DNA of 64,000 nucleotides, from positions 2,182,501-2,246,500 of the forward strand of contig NZ_CP117466.1 in assembly GCF_028621715.1 (NCBI RefSeq), in the 5' to 3' direction. Positions within the stretch are counted from its first letter, which is position 1; every line of letters starts with the position of its first letter. Origin of the DNA: Paracoccus marcusii (GTDB lineage Bacteria > Pseudomonadota > Alphaproteobacteria > Rhodobacterales > Rhodobacteraceae). Below are positions 53,391 through 61,945 of this stretch, piece after piece. The position numbers and the translations under genes are program-made. The notes below the pieces were generated by a model that ran no database searches, was not told the origin of the DNA, and was given only the letters and a program-made list of their open reading frames with translations.

Positions 53391-55694
53391 ATGCCGAATA
53401 TGATCTCCAAGCAGGCCGCTCCGTCCCCCCGCCACATCGCCGTTGGTCTGGGCGATGCGTCCCGCCAGGAAATCTGTGGCCTCCTGGCCCTGCTGGATGC
53501 CGCACGTCTTTCAAAAATTGCAGGCGCCGTGGGCGAGGCCGCTCGGCGAAAGCTTGTCTCGGACGACAAGCAGGATGCCGATCGTGTAACCGCCTTCGCC
53601 GAGGAACTGATGGACGGACCCCTCTTGACGGATGCGCTGCGGTCGAGGCTGTGGCTCGGCGTCAAGCAGGGTCTCGGGCTGCCGGATCTCTATCCGCTTT
53701 CAACCCGCAGCATGAACGAGGAGGCCGCCGCCATCGCCGTCCGCGCCTCCGAGATCCTCGCCCCTGCCGTGGCTAATGCGCAGCAAGGGAGGGCGGACGC
53801 CGACCTGTCGATCACGGGTCGGGCGGGACGGCAGCTGCTGCGCCGTGCGACGGGCGCCCGGAGGCAGGCGCGGGCGGCAGTGACCTTTCCGGATGTCGTC
53901 GCACATGAGATGACGATCATGATGGAAGGCCTTGCAGCGGCAAGCGATCGCGGAGAGCTTGACCCCGAGGTTGCCGCGGCCATTCGCAAAGGGCAGCAGG
54001 CGATCTCGGCTGCGGTTCTTGCCGGCGGCGGATGGGCCGCATTGGCCAGCGCGATTGGAGCGGCGGGCTTTGCGCCCTATATCGCCGCTGCCAAGCTGTC
54101 TGCGGTGATCCCATTTTTAGCGGGGCCGACGCTCACATCGCTTCTGTTCGTGATGATCAACCCCATGACGGTCATCGCGGGCAGCGCGGCCCTTGGCTAT
54201 TGGGCGATCAGCGGCCGAGCCAGTGCCGCCCGTGAGGTTGCCGCCGCAAGGGTCGCGATCCTCTTAGCCGTGCGCGGTCAGGGTGTGGACAGCGGGATGG
54301 CCACGCTCCTAAACTCGTTTCGAAGGCTTCATCGGATGCCCGATACAGAGCTGCGTCATCTCAACGGCAAGCAGCTAAAGGCGGTTTGTGGTCATGCCGA
54401 GACAATCGTCGGCACTCTGTCGACGGACATTCCTTCCGCTTCAGATGAGGCGCCAGGTCTCTGGGCTGCGCGCATCGCCGTCGAGCAAAGCATCGACCGT
54501 CGGGACACGGCTCTGGTTGCAGGTCTGACCGCGGGCGACATGCTTTATCACGCAGCGGCGGTCGATCCCTCCGTTCTGACCGCTGCCGACTTCTCGCGCG
54601 TGTCCGAGTTCGACACGCCGCTGGACCTTGCGGTTCATGTCGCGAACCTCGCTTCTCAGGGCTCGCGGGTTGCGCTGCGGGGTTACAGCGCTGAGCAACT
54701 GGTCATGGCGAAGCTGATCGAGGACGGTCACGACGTGATGCTGCCCGAGAGTCCCACGATGCCGGGCCACGACCTGATCGTTGATGGCATTCCGGTTCAG
54801 GTAAAATGCGGCACCAGCATCACGTTGCTGCATGACCATTTCGCGAAATACCCTGACATTCCGGTCATCGCCGATCACGCTTTGGCCGCACAGGCCCAAG
54901 TGTTGGGTGAGCATTGGGCGCCAATGGTGACGACTGTGAGCGGTTTCGACCTCGATCATGTCCAGAGCCTAGTCGACCGTTCGCTTGAGGCTGCCGCCGG
55001 ATTGGCGGATGTGCCTGTGCCGCTCTATGCGACGATCATCGGCGGAGCACGCGCGGCACATAAGGCATGGACGGGACAGATCCCAGTCGAGGATCTGCCG
55101 GCATGGCTGGTGATCGACCTGTCCGTCCGCGGTGGTCTGGCCAGCGCGGGACAGGCCGGGGGCGCGATCCTGGGCCTTGTGGTCCTCGGCCCCGCGGGGG
55201 CGCTGATCCTTGGGCCGGTTGCTGGGGTCGCGGCGTTGCTCGGCACGGGACGCGCGCATGATCTGCTGGATTGGGGGATCAGGAGTGAATGGCGTATAGA
55301 AGTCTTGGAATCGGCCCGCGACCTGCACACAGCCTTGCTGACGGCTGTTAACCGTCAGATCTCAGCCCTGAAGCTCCGTCTGGAACGGCTCCGCACGGCC
55401 GGGAGCGCGCTGCCGCGTGAACTGTTTACTTGGCTCGAGGCCCGCATGGCAGACGACCTGATCACCGCGATCGAGGCACGTGACCGGATGCTGTCGCCGT
55501 CGTCTCTGCGGGCGGCGATGGAGCTTCTTGTGAAGGCTTCGGCCACCGACATGGTCGCTCCCGAGGTTCTACGCGCTAGACACAGGCTTGCCCGGTGTAT
55601 TGCCGCGAAGCCCACCACGACGGGCGCAGCGAAAGAACTAAGTGCAAAGGTCAGCCAAGCCGTCCGAGGGCGGGCCGGAAGGGCGTCGCATTAG
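53391..55694 (+). CDS. Large membrane-associated protein with PD-(D/E)XK nuclease-like core
   Basis: A 767-residue protein not assigned to a family. Residues 205-275 are Gly/Ala-rich and hydrophobic (AGGGWAALASAIGAAGF, AVIPFLAGPTLTSLLFVMI), and 585-618 form a glycine-zipper hairpin (AGGAILGLVVLGPAGALILG). Between them a restriction-nuclease-like core is visible: Glu435 in SAEQLVMAKLIEDGHDV, Asp461 in GHDLIVDG and the QVK pair (470-472) in VQVKCG. The flanks are helical. The arrangement suggests a membrane-attached nuclease, perhaps a defence effector or toxin. The ATG at 53391 lacks a strong ribosome site. Alone between repeat copies F and G. A PD-(D/E)XK assignment from motif spacing alone is tentative. 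Confidence 0.7.
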   Translation: MPNMISKQAAPSPRHIAVGLGDASRQEICGLLALLDAARLSKIAGAVGEAARRKLVSDDKQDADRVTAFAEELMDGPLLTDALRSRLWLGVKQGLGLPDLYPLSTRSMNEEAAAIAVRASEILAPAVANAQQGRADADLSITGRAGRQLLRRATGARRQARAAVTFPDVVAHEMTIMMEGLAAASDRGELDPEVAAAIRKGQQAISAAVLAGGGWAALASAIGAAGFAPYIAAAKLSAVIPFLAGPTLTSLLFVMINPMTVIAGSAALGYWAISGRASAAREVAAARVAILLAVRGQGVDSGMATLLNSFRRLHRMPDTELRHLNGKQLKAVCGHAETIVGTLSTDIPSASDEAPGLWAARIAVEQSIDRRDTALVAGLTAGDMLYHAAAVDPSVLTAADFSRVSEFDTPLDLAVHVANLASQGSRVALRGYSAEQLVMAKLIEDGHDVMLPESPTMPGHDLIVDGIPVQVKCGTSITLLHDHFAKYPDIPVIADHALAAQAQVLGEHWAPMVTTVSGFDLDHVQSLVDRSLEAAAGLADVPVPLYATIIGGARAAHKAWTGQIPVEDLPAWLVIDLSVRGGLASAGQAGGAILGLVVLGPAGALILGPVAGVAALLGTGRAHDLLDWGIRSEWRIEVLESARDLHTALLTAVNRQISALKLRLERLRTAGSALPRELFTWLEARMADDLITAIEARDRMLSPSSLRAAMELLVKASATDMVAPEVLRARHRLARCIAAKPTTTGAAKELSAKVSQAVRGRAGRASH

Positions 55695-55759
55695 CGACGA
55701 CTGCCCACGGTGATCGTCGCGTTCCAGTCGTATCTGAACTGCTCAGAACAGACTATTAA

Positions 55760-55841
55760 AGGCCGCCAGGCGCGGCCATGCGGGTTCCTCAAACCGGACA
55801 TTCGTGTGCGGTGCAGCGAGAGTGACCATGTAAGTTCCGTG
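55760..55841 (+). repeat. Dispersed repeat, copy G (short)
   Basis: GCGGGTTCCTCAAACCGGAC, ATTCGTGTGCGGTGCAGCGA. Confidence 0.6.
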
Positions 55842-55990
55842 ATTTGAGACTTGGCGTCTATACCGCGAGATACCCGCCTGACCCGTCGTTGCTTTGATGT
55901 CGGATGTCTTTGCCCGTCCCGATCGGGCTAGGCTGCCCATATTGCTGCACTTTAATTTCGAGCTGCAGGGTTGAGCGGGGACTAACCGCG

Positions 55991-56398
55991 CTATCGACCC
56001 TTCAACTCTTCAAGGTCCTGCCTCGCCTGCTGCAGGCATGCTTGGTTTCTCATCTGTGCCGGATCGTAAGATACGATAAGACCCATGAACGAGGTGGTCC
56101 CTAGACGCACTTCGCCGATCCGGCAGACCGGCCCCGCCTCTTGGTGCTGGGACATGACGATGCCGCCCTGATGCAGAAACGCCGCGGCCTGAGCGTGCCG
56201 GGGCGAGGCCAGAGTCTGGGGTAAGCAACCGAGCAGTTGGCCTTGGACGTCGATCAGAACGATGGGCTGGGCATACTCGGGCACCTCGGGCAAAAGCCCG
56301 ACCACCTCCAGGGACTCCCGCACGATGGGCGGACAGGTAGCAGGTGACGCAACTGGCGGGGCGCTTAATTCATCGGCGATGGCATTAAAGCCTGCCAA
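55991..56398 (-). CDS. Hypothetical protein
   Basis: A 135-residue frame with protein-like sequence (PIVLIDVQGQLLGCLPQTLA, HQEAGPVCRIGEVRLGTTSF). The start is uncertain, and the upstream frame may have been lost by mutation, so this could be a partial gene. No family recognised. Confidence 0.4.
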   Translation of the reverse strand: MAGFNAIADELSAPPVASPATCPPIVRESLEVVGLLPEVPEYAQPIVLIDVQGQLLGCLPQTLASPRHAQAAAFLHQGGIVMSQHQEAGPVCRIGEVRLGTTSFMGLIVSYDPAQMRNQACLQQARQDLEELKGR

Positions 56399-56689
56399 GC
56401 CGATCAGTGCCGAACCGAGAGCACCATATCACCTCTCCGTCATCCGCATCTTTCCTGACCCTGTTCCTGTAAGACCATCCTGTATCCCGGCTCCGACCGG
56501 AAGAGTGCATCGTCAGCTTGCCGAGGGTATCAGCCGGAACCTTCGTCTTGACCAGGCATCCCCGACACCCCGCCCCCGGCAAAGACGCGATCGTAGCCTA
56601 GCAGGCCGCAAAAGCCCGCAGATCTGCGCCGCCCATCGACGGGAAAGGCACCATTGACCCTAGATTGGCGCAGCCGACGAAAAGTGGCC

Positions 56690-56800
56690 GTTCGACGCTT
56701 GCGGATGCAGCGTGCAGTTTCTCCATACCTATCGTTTGTGCCTGGCGCGGCGAGATCGAGTAGACCCAGCCCGCTATGCGGGCCCAAGCTCCGGTTCATT
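56690..56800 (+). repeat. Dispersed repeat, copy H
   Basis: GTGCAGTTTCTCCATACC, TGTGCCTGGCGCGGCGAGAT and CTATGCGGGCCCAAGC. Confidence 0.6.
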
Positions 56801-56802
56801 GT

Positions 56803-57040
56803 GGCGTGCCCCCTTAAAAGTGGTCCTTCCTAAAGTCGGCTTTTGAGACAGATGGAGGACGAAGGAATGCACCAAGAAACACACGCCCGAAGAGATGGTC
56901 GCGAAGGTCCAGCACGTCGACGTGTTGGTGTCGCAAGGCAATCCATTGGCCGATGGCAGTCTTGGCCTGCGAACCTGTTTGCCCGGCGTGCAGGTAAACG
57001 CATTCATGTTTGAGGAGCCGCTAAGCGCGCTCAATGATCA
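56803..57040. mobile_element. IS3-family remnant with orfA and orfB pieces fused head to head
   Basis: The + strand at about 56874-56957 reads HTPEEMVAKVQHVDVLVSQG, an IS407/IS511-type OrfA start. The - strand at about 57036-56945 reads LKHECVYLHAGQTGSQAK, the C-terminal part of an OrfB integrase. The two pieces meet near 56945 in opposite orientation, so both are fossils. A terminal-repeat-like CTTAAAAGTGGTCC lies at about 56812-56825. Confidence 0.7.
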
Positions 57041-57186
57041 AGGGCTAAACGACATAGGCTCGAGTTGACGCCGGGACGGGCAGCGTTAGTTCAGCGTCAA
57101 AAAGCAGGCAGTCCGGCGCAGGGCGCTTGATCGGCGGCGGCAGAGGGTGCCTTCTGGCTGTGTGGGATGCGTCTGTTGGGTGTGAC

Positions 57187-58995
57187 ATGGTTCTGGATGC
57201 ATATGGTCAATGGTTGCGCACTCTTCACTGGTCGCATCCCGCGCGTCCCGAAGCGGTCTTCGTCGTCTCGAACCTGCAACCGGATGCGTTCTTCGCAGCG
57301 ATCGCGGCTGATGCGGCGCTGTTCTGTCTGCCGATGGAGCGTGGTCTGGTCCGTGTCCTCGGGGCCGGGAGCGAAACCGAGGCGCTTGTCTTCCGCCCTG
57401 AAGGACATACCCTGCCGCAGGGGATCGCTGTGGCTGACGGGGCGGAAATTCCCTCCGTGATGCCTGCGCGCCCGGGGACGCGCACCGGCATCGCCATTAT
57501 CGACGACGGCATCGGCTTTCTGAACGCGCGCTTCCGCAGCGATCCGGTCACGTCGCGCTTTCTGGGGGTCTGGTTGCAGTCGGCCGTTCTGAAGCGCGGC
57601 GACAGCATGGGACGGGTGTTGGATGCCGCGGCCGTGGCGGGGCTGACGGCGGCCACGGCCACGACCACCGAGGCGGTGCTGTATCGCGACATCCATGACT
57701 GCCTTCATGCCGATCCCCGGCTGGTCCGGACGATCTTTCAGACCCAGACCCATGGCACGCATGTGCTGGATCTGGCGGCGGGCGCCGACCCTCTGGACCC
57801 GGCTGACCCGATGCAGAGGCTGCCCCTGATCGGCGTGCAGCTGCCGCCCGAAGCGGTGAACGACACGTCGGGCATGCAGATGACAGTGCCGCTGCTTCAG
57901 GGACTGCGATGGGCGATCACGGTCGCGCATGAGGCCGGACTGGACCGGCTGATTGTCAATGCCAGCCTTGGGATTTTGGCGGGGTCCAAGGACGGAAAGT
58001 CTTTCCTGGAACGCCAGATGGAGCGCCTGATCGCGCAGGCGGCGCAGATCGGGCTAGAGGTGCATATCGTGCTCCCCTATGGCAACGATCACGAGGGACG
58101 GCAGGTCGCGCGGCTGTCTGCGGCCACAGGTGGGCACGGGGCGATCACGCTGCGCCTGCAACCGCAGGACGCTACGCCCAGCTATGTCGAGATCCGCGAC
58201 CTGGCCGCGCGCGAGGCAGGTGACGGCGCGTTCCTGTCCATCGGCCTGACGCTGCCCGACGGGACCGACATCGCTGCGGCGACGGTCGCGCCCGACGGGT
58301 CGCGCGACATCCTTTGGCGGGGGCGTCTGGTGGGTCGTCTTTATCATCGGCCGCGTGAGGCCGGGCGCTGTGCGGTGATCCTTCTGGCGCTTGCCCCGAC
58401 GCAGGCCAACGCGCCGGGCGATCCGACCGCACCTGCAGGCGCCTGGACGATCCGGTTCGACGATGCCGGGGCGCGTGACATCGTGCTTCAGGTCCAGCGC
58501 GACGACCGCGCGGCGGGATACCGGCTCAGCGGACGGCAGGCCTATTTCGAGGCCGCCGACGCCCATGGCTGGAACCGCCGAACCCGCGACTGGACCGGTC
58601 ACGACCACCCATCCTGCCCGGTCCGTCATGACGGCACGAACAGCGCGTATGCGACCTCGGCCCATCCGCAGATCCACAGCGTCGGCGGTGCTCTGCTGAC
58701 CGAAGGCCGCGCCCCGCGCCCGGCGGATTACGCCGCGCGCGGGGCGGACTGGTCGGGGATCAGGCCGCGCCTTTCGGCAGTCAGCGAAACCGCGACCGCG
58801 ATCCGGGGGCTGCGGGCCAGCGGCACGCTGTCGGGGACGACGGCGCGCTTTTCCGGCTCCAGCGCGGCCGCGCCGACGCTGACGCGGGCCTTGGCACTGA
58901 ACGATCAGGGCGGCCCCATGCCTGTCGCGGCGGGCGATCAGGACCGGCTGGGTGCCAAGGTCCTGACGACCAACCCAGCGATCCGCAGCCGCTAG
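57187..58995 (+). CDS. Subtilisin-like serine protease (S8)
   Basis: About 602 residues from the ATG at 57187. The catalytic Asp106 is in TGIAIIDDGIG, His192 in TQTHGTHVLDLAAG, the oxyanion Asn258 in IVNASLG and Ser559 in RFSGSSAAAPTLTRAL. The spacing between His and Ser is large because of an inserted domain (about 300-480). No signal peptide is evident, so a cytosolic or non-classically placed protease is possible. A TTG at 57127 would add 20 residues; neither start has a clear ribosome site. Convergent, with a 4-base overlap, with the haloperoxidase-type gene. Confidence 0.85.
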   Translation: MVLDAYGQWLRTLHWSHPARPEAVFVVSNLQPDAFFAAIAADAALFCLPMERGLVRVLGAGSETEALVFRPEGHTLPQGIAVADGAEIPSVMPARPGTRTGIAIIDDGIGFLNARFRSDPVTSRFLGVWLQSAVLKRGDSMGRVLDAAAVAGLTAATATTTEAVLYRDIHDCLHADPRLVRTIFQTQTHGTHVLDLAAGADPLDPADPMQRLPLIGVQLPPEAVNDTSGMQMTVPLLQGLRWAITVAHEAGLDRLIVNASLGILAGSKDGKSFLERQMERLIAQAAQIGLEVHIVLPYGNDHEGRQVARLSAATGGHGAITLRLQPQDATPSYVEIRDLAAREAGDGAFLSIGLTLPDGTDIAAATVAPDGSRDILWRGRLVGRLYHRPREAGRCAVILLALAPTQANAPGDPTAPAGAWTIRFDDAGARDIVLQVQRDDRAAGYRLSGRQAYFEAADAHGWNRRTRDWTGHDHPSCPVRHDGTNSAYATSAHPQIHSVGGALLTEGRAPRPADYAARGADWSGIRPRLSAVSETATAIRGLRASGTLSGTTARFSGSSAAAPTLTRALALNDQGGPMPVAAGDQDRLGAKVLTTNPAIRSR

Positions 58996-60077
58996 GTCAG
59001 TTCGGCCCGCGCCATGGCCCAAAGCTCGGGCAGGATCGTGTCGTCGCTCAGGGCCAGCGTGATGCTCGTCGCCCCCGACAGATAGGGCACCAGTTCCTCC
59101 AACGAGAAATCGTCCGCCAGTCCCATGCCCGCGCGAAGCGCATGGGCGGGCGTCGTCGTCCGGCCAAGGACGTGGTTAACCACGGCCTGTCCAAGCGAGA
59201 CGCCCAGAACCGCGCCCGCAAGGCTGTCGATGGGCCAATGCAGCCCGGCGACGGTTCGGTTCGTGGCGATGCGTTCGGCCATGCGGAAGGGCAGCTGCCG
59301 GTGCAGCATGTTCGGCGACACGGCAAAGGCCGCGCCGTCCGCCGGGGGCGCCATCAGGCCTGCAAGGATGGTTGCGGTGGCGAAGGCCTCGGTCGCATGG
59401 CCACTGGGCCAGCTGCCGTGGAACGGCGTCTGGATCACCGGCAGCACCTGCTGGCTGTAACGGATCGGGCGCGGCACGTCGAAATACAGCTTGATGGGCA
59501 TGACCATATAGCCCGCCAGCCGGATGACCGCCGCCAGCAGTTCCAGCGTCCAGGGGGTGCGGTCGTCCTGCAGATGCAGCGTCAGCGCGAAGAAGCTGAG
59601 AATGTCGCCGCGCTGCTCCTCGATCTCGTCCAGGCGGTCGGCGCGCAGGTCGGCGGCGTCTCGCACAAAGCGCATCTGCGCCGCGAAGGCGGCGTTGTTG
59701 CCGGGCCGGGCCAGATCCAGCAGCGTCTCGGCCCCCGCCTTGACCTGAACCGCACCCGATTTGGCCGTGCCTTGGTAGCCCGGCTGGACGGTGAATAACC
59801 TGAACAACAGGTCGTCCAGAATGATCTCCCGCGGGATGTCGTCAAGGCGCTGGAAGGCGGGCCAGACATCCGCACGCTGCTGCGCGGCATTGGGCGGCAG
59901 GACGACCGCCTCGGTGTCCCAGTAGCCGCGCACCCCCTCTCCGGCAAGAAGCAGACCCGCGGCCGAGGCCTGCGCGCCCTCGGCCTCGTCCGCCTTTCCG
60001 GCCCTGCCTGCCTTTCCCGCCTTGCCTGCTTTGCCTGCTTTGCCTGCCTTTCCCGCTTTGCCTGCCGAAATGCTCAT
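58992..60077 (-). CDS. PAP2/vanadium-dependent haloperoxidase-type protein
   Basis: A 361-residue protein from the ATG at 60077, preceded by GGGAGG. All three PAP2 active-site motifs are present: KLYFDVPRP (Lys196...Arg203), PSGH (224-227) and R274 with H280 and D284 in NRTVAGLHWPID. The soluble sequence of this length without a set of membrane helices favours the vanadium haloperoxidase branch over lipid phosphatases. Halide oxidation by H2O2 is the family reaction, but acid phosphatase activity cannot be excluded. The N-terminus carries AGK repeated eight times. It faces the SARP-type regulator divergently. Confidence 0.82.
   Translation of the reverse strand: MSISAGKAGKAGKAGKAGKAGKAGRAGKADEAEGAQASAAGLLLAGEGVRGYWDTEAVVLPPNAAQQRADVWPAFQRLDDIPREIILDDLLFRLFTVQPGYQGTAKSGAVQVKAGAETLLDLARPGNNAAFAAQMRFVRDAADLRADRLDEIEEQRGDILSFFALTLHLQDDRTPWTLELLAAVIRLAGYMVMPIKLYFDVPRPIRYSQQVLPVIQTPFHGSWPSGHATEAFATATILAGLMAPPADGAAFAVSPNMLHRQLPFRMAERIATNRTVAGLHWPIDSLAGAVLGVSLGQAVVNHVLGRTTTPAHALRAGMGLADDFSLEELVPYLSGATSITLALSDDTILPELWAMARAELT
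59991..60065 (-). repeat. 9-bp tandem repeat encoding Ala-Gly-Lys
   Basis: About eight tandem 9-base units inside the haloperoxidase-type gene, residues 5-29. Unit sequences vary at third positions and one Lys is Arg. Confidence 0.9.
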
Positions 60078-60216
60078 GATGGCTGCCTCCCTGTGCTGAG
60101 CCGCGACATATTCCAGTTCACAAGCAGCAATAGTTAACTTAAGGTCAAGCAACCGCCCCGTCTGGAATCTGTTTTTGACGCTCGACTGACGATGCTGCCT
60201 CTCCGGAGTCACGAAA

Positions 60217-61818
60217 ATGGGTGCGACTTTCACGATCAGCCTGATCGGCCCTCTCTGCGTGCGGGCGCCGGACGGCACCGACATCACGCCGCGCGGGACC
60301 AAGGCGCAGGGGCTGATCGCGCTTCTGGCCGAACATGACGCCCGCCGCCGGTCGCGCCGCTGGATCGAGGCTAGGCTGTGGAGCGATCGGGCGCCCGCCC
60401 AAGCCAGTGGCAGCCTGCGCCAGACCCTGATCGAGATCCGCCGCGCCTTCGGGGACCACCACGATCTGTTAGGATCGGATCGGCTTGCGGTCTGGCTTGA
60501 CCCGGCCCGCGTCACCGTCGATCTGGACGACGCCCCTACCAGCGGCCAGCGCGATATTCTGGAGGGGCTGGACGTCCGCGACCCGGAATTTGAGGATTGG
60601 CTGCGCCTTCTGCGTCAACGGCAGCAGACCGTCGCACCGTCTGCGCCGCGCGCCGTCGCGCCCGAACGCGAGATCCGCCTGACCTGCGTGACCTCGCACA
60701 CGCTGGTAGGGCCGGATGCACTGATCGGCAGGATCATCGCCGATCAGGTTGGACGCAACATCGGCGAACGGGTCTCATCGCAGCAGATCGCGCCCAGCCA
60801 GCCAATCCCGGATGCCGACGAGCCGCCCGTGGCGGACATCGAGATCCAGTGCGACGTGTCGCGAGAGGCGGGCAGCGGCGTCGTCTTTCTTCAGATCACC
60901 CATTGCAGCGACCGGCGGGTGCTGTTTTCGGGCCTGCGCCGGCCCGAACCAGGCGGCGATCTGCTGGCGGAGGATTTCGTCTCGACCCTCGCGCACGAGG
61001 CGGCGCTGCGCACGCTGACGCAACTGCCTCAAGCCGTGGGTCTGGGCGTCGCGCAGGCGGCGGCGACGGGCTTTTGCAATCTGGCCTTGCGCAAGTTGTG
61101 GACCTTCGATGCCGCCAAGGTCGATGAGGCCGAAATGCTGATGCGCAAGGCTTTTGAGACGGACGGCAACGGGGTCTATCTGGCTTGGATCGCCTTCATC
61201 CGCATGGCCCGCGTCATCGAGCGCAACCAGCGCCCCGATCCGGGCTTTCTGGAAGATGTCGACGGGCTGATGCGGCAAGCGCTGGAATTGGCGCCCCACA
61301 ATGCCATGGCGCGGGCGCTGATCGCACTGACCCGGACGCTGCTGTTCAACGACCTGGAAACCGGGGTGCGTATGGCCTCGGATGCGCTGCGGCTGAACTC
61401 GGGCAATCTTTTCGCGCGGCAGGCGCTGGCCGTGGCGGGCGTCACACAGGGCGACACGCCGCAGGCGCATCAGCTGTCATCCTTCTGCCGCATGGCGGTC
61501 GGCGCCGATCAGGGCTGGCACCTGTGGGAGCTGTATCACGCGGTGGTCTGCATCGCCGACCACCGCTTTGACGAGGCGACCATCGCGGCCCAACGCGCCG
61601 TCGCGCAATGTCCCGACTTCGTCGCGCCGCGCCGCCTGCTTGTGGCCCTGCACGCCGCGCGGGGCAATTTCAGCGCCGCCGAGACCCAGCTGGCCGCCCT
61701 GGCCCGGCTGGAACCGGGTTTTTCGCTGGATGCCTATCTGCGCGACGACCGATATCCGGTCGACACGCTGCGCCGCGCGAACCTGTTGCGGCATGCCGCT
61801 TCAATTCTGACGGGCTGA
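60217..61818 (+). CDS. SARP/BTAD-like transcriptional regulator with TPR-type domain
   Basis: A 533-residue protein. The first 100 residues form an OmpR-type winged helix of the SARP kind (FTISLIGPLCVRAPDGTDIT, KAQGLIALLAEHD, RSRRWIEARLWSDRAPAQAS, LRQTLIEIRRAFGD). The rest is helical with TPR-like repeats (EMLMRKAFETDGNGVYLAWI, MRQALELAPHNAMARALIAL, ATIAAQRAVAQCPDFVAPRR). No ATPase domain. It is divergent from the haloperoxidase-type gene over 139 bases and upstream of the haem peroxidase, so it is the likely regulator of the cluster. Confidence 0.85.
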   Translation: MGATFTISLIGPLCVRAPDGTDITPRGTKAQGLIALLAEHDARRRSRRWIEARLWSDRAPAQASGSLRQTLIEIRRAFGDHHDLLGSDRLAVWLDPARVTVDLDDAPTSGQRDILEGLDVRDPEFEDWLRLLRQRQQTVAPSAPRAVAPEREIRLTCVTSHTLVGPDALIGRIIADQVGRNIGERVSSQQIAPSQPIPDADEPPVADIEIQCDVSREAGSGVVFLQITHCSDRRVLFSGLRRPEPGGDLLAEDFVSTLAHEAALRTLTQLPQAVGLGVAQAAATGFCNLALRKLWTFDAAKVDEAEMLMRKAFETDGNGVYLAWIAFIRMARVIERNQRPDPGFLEDVDGLMRQALELAPHNAMARALIALTRTLLFNDLETGVRMASDALRLNSGNLFARQALAVAGVTQGDTPQAHQLSSFCRMAVGADQGWHLWELYHAVVCIADHRFDEATIAAQRAVAQCPDFVAPRRLLVALHAARGNFSAAETQLAALARLEPGFSLDAYLRDDRYPVDTLRRANLLRHAASILTG

Positions 61819-61945
61819 CACCTCCGATCTCGCGCTCTGCTGATGGGCCGCTGACGCTGGCCTGACGGATGGCGCGCATCTTCTGTCCAGTCACGCCGCC
61901 AAAGGGTCGATCCAGCACCCCGGCGGTCTGCATGGAGGACAGATC

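Larger units (their letters stand above)
56399..57186. other. Decayed region with repeat and IS3 fossil
   Basis: Holds repeat copy H and the chimeric IS3 remnant. No intact gene. Confidence 0.5.
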
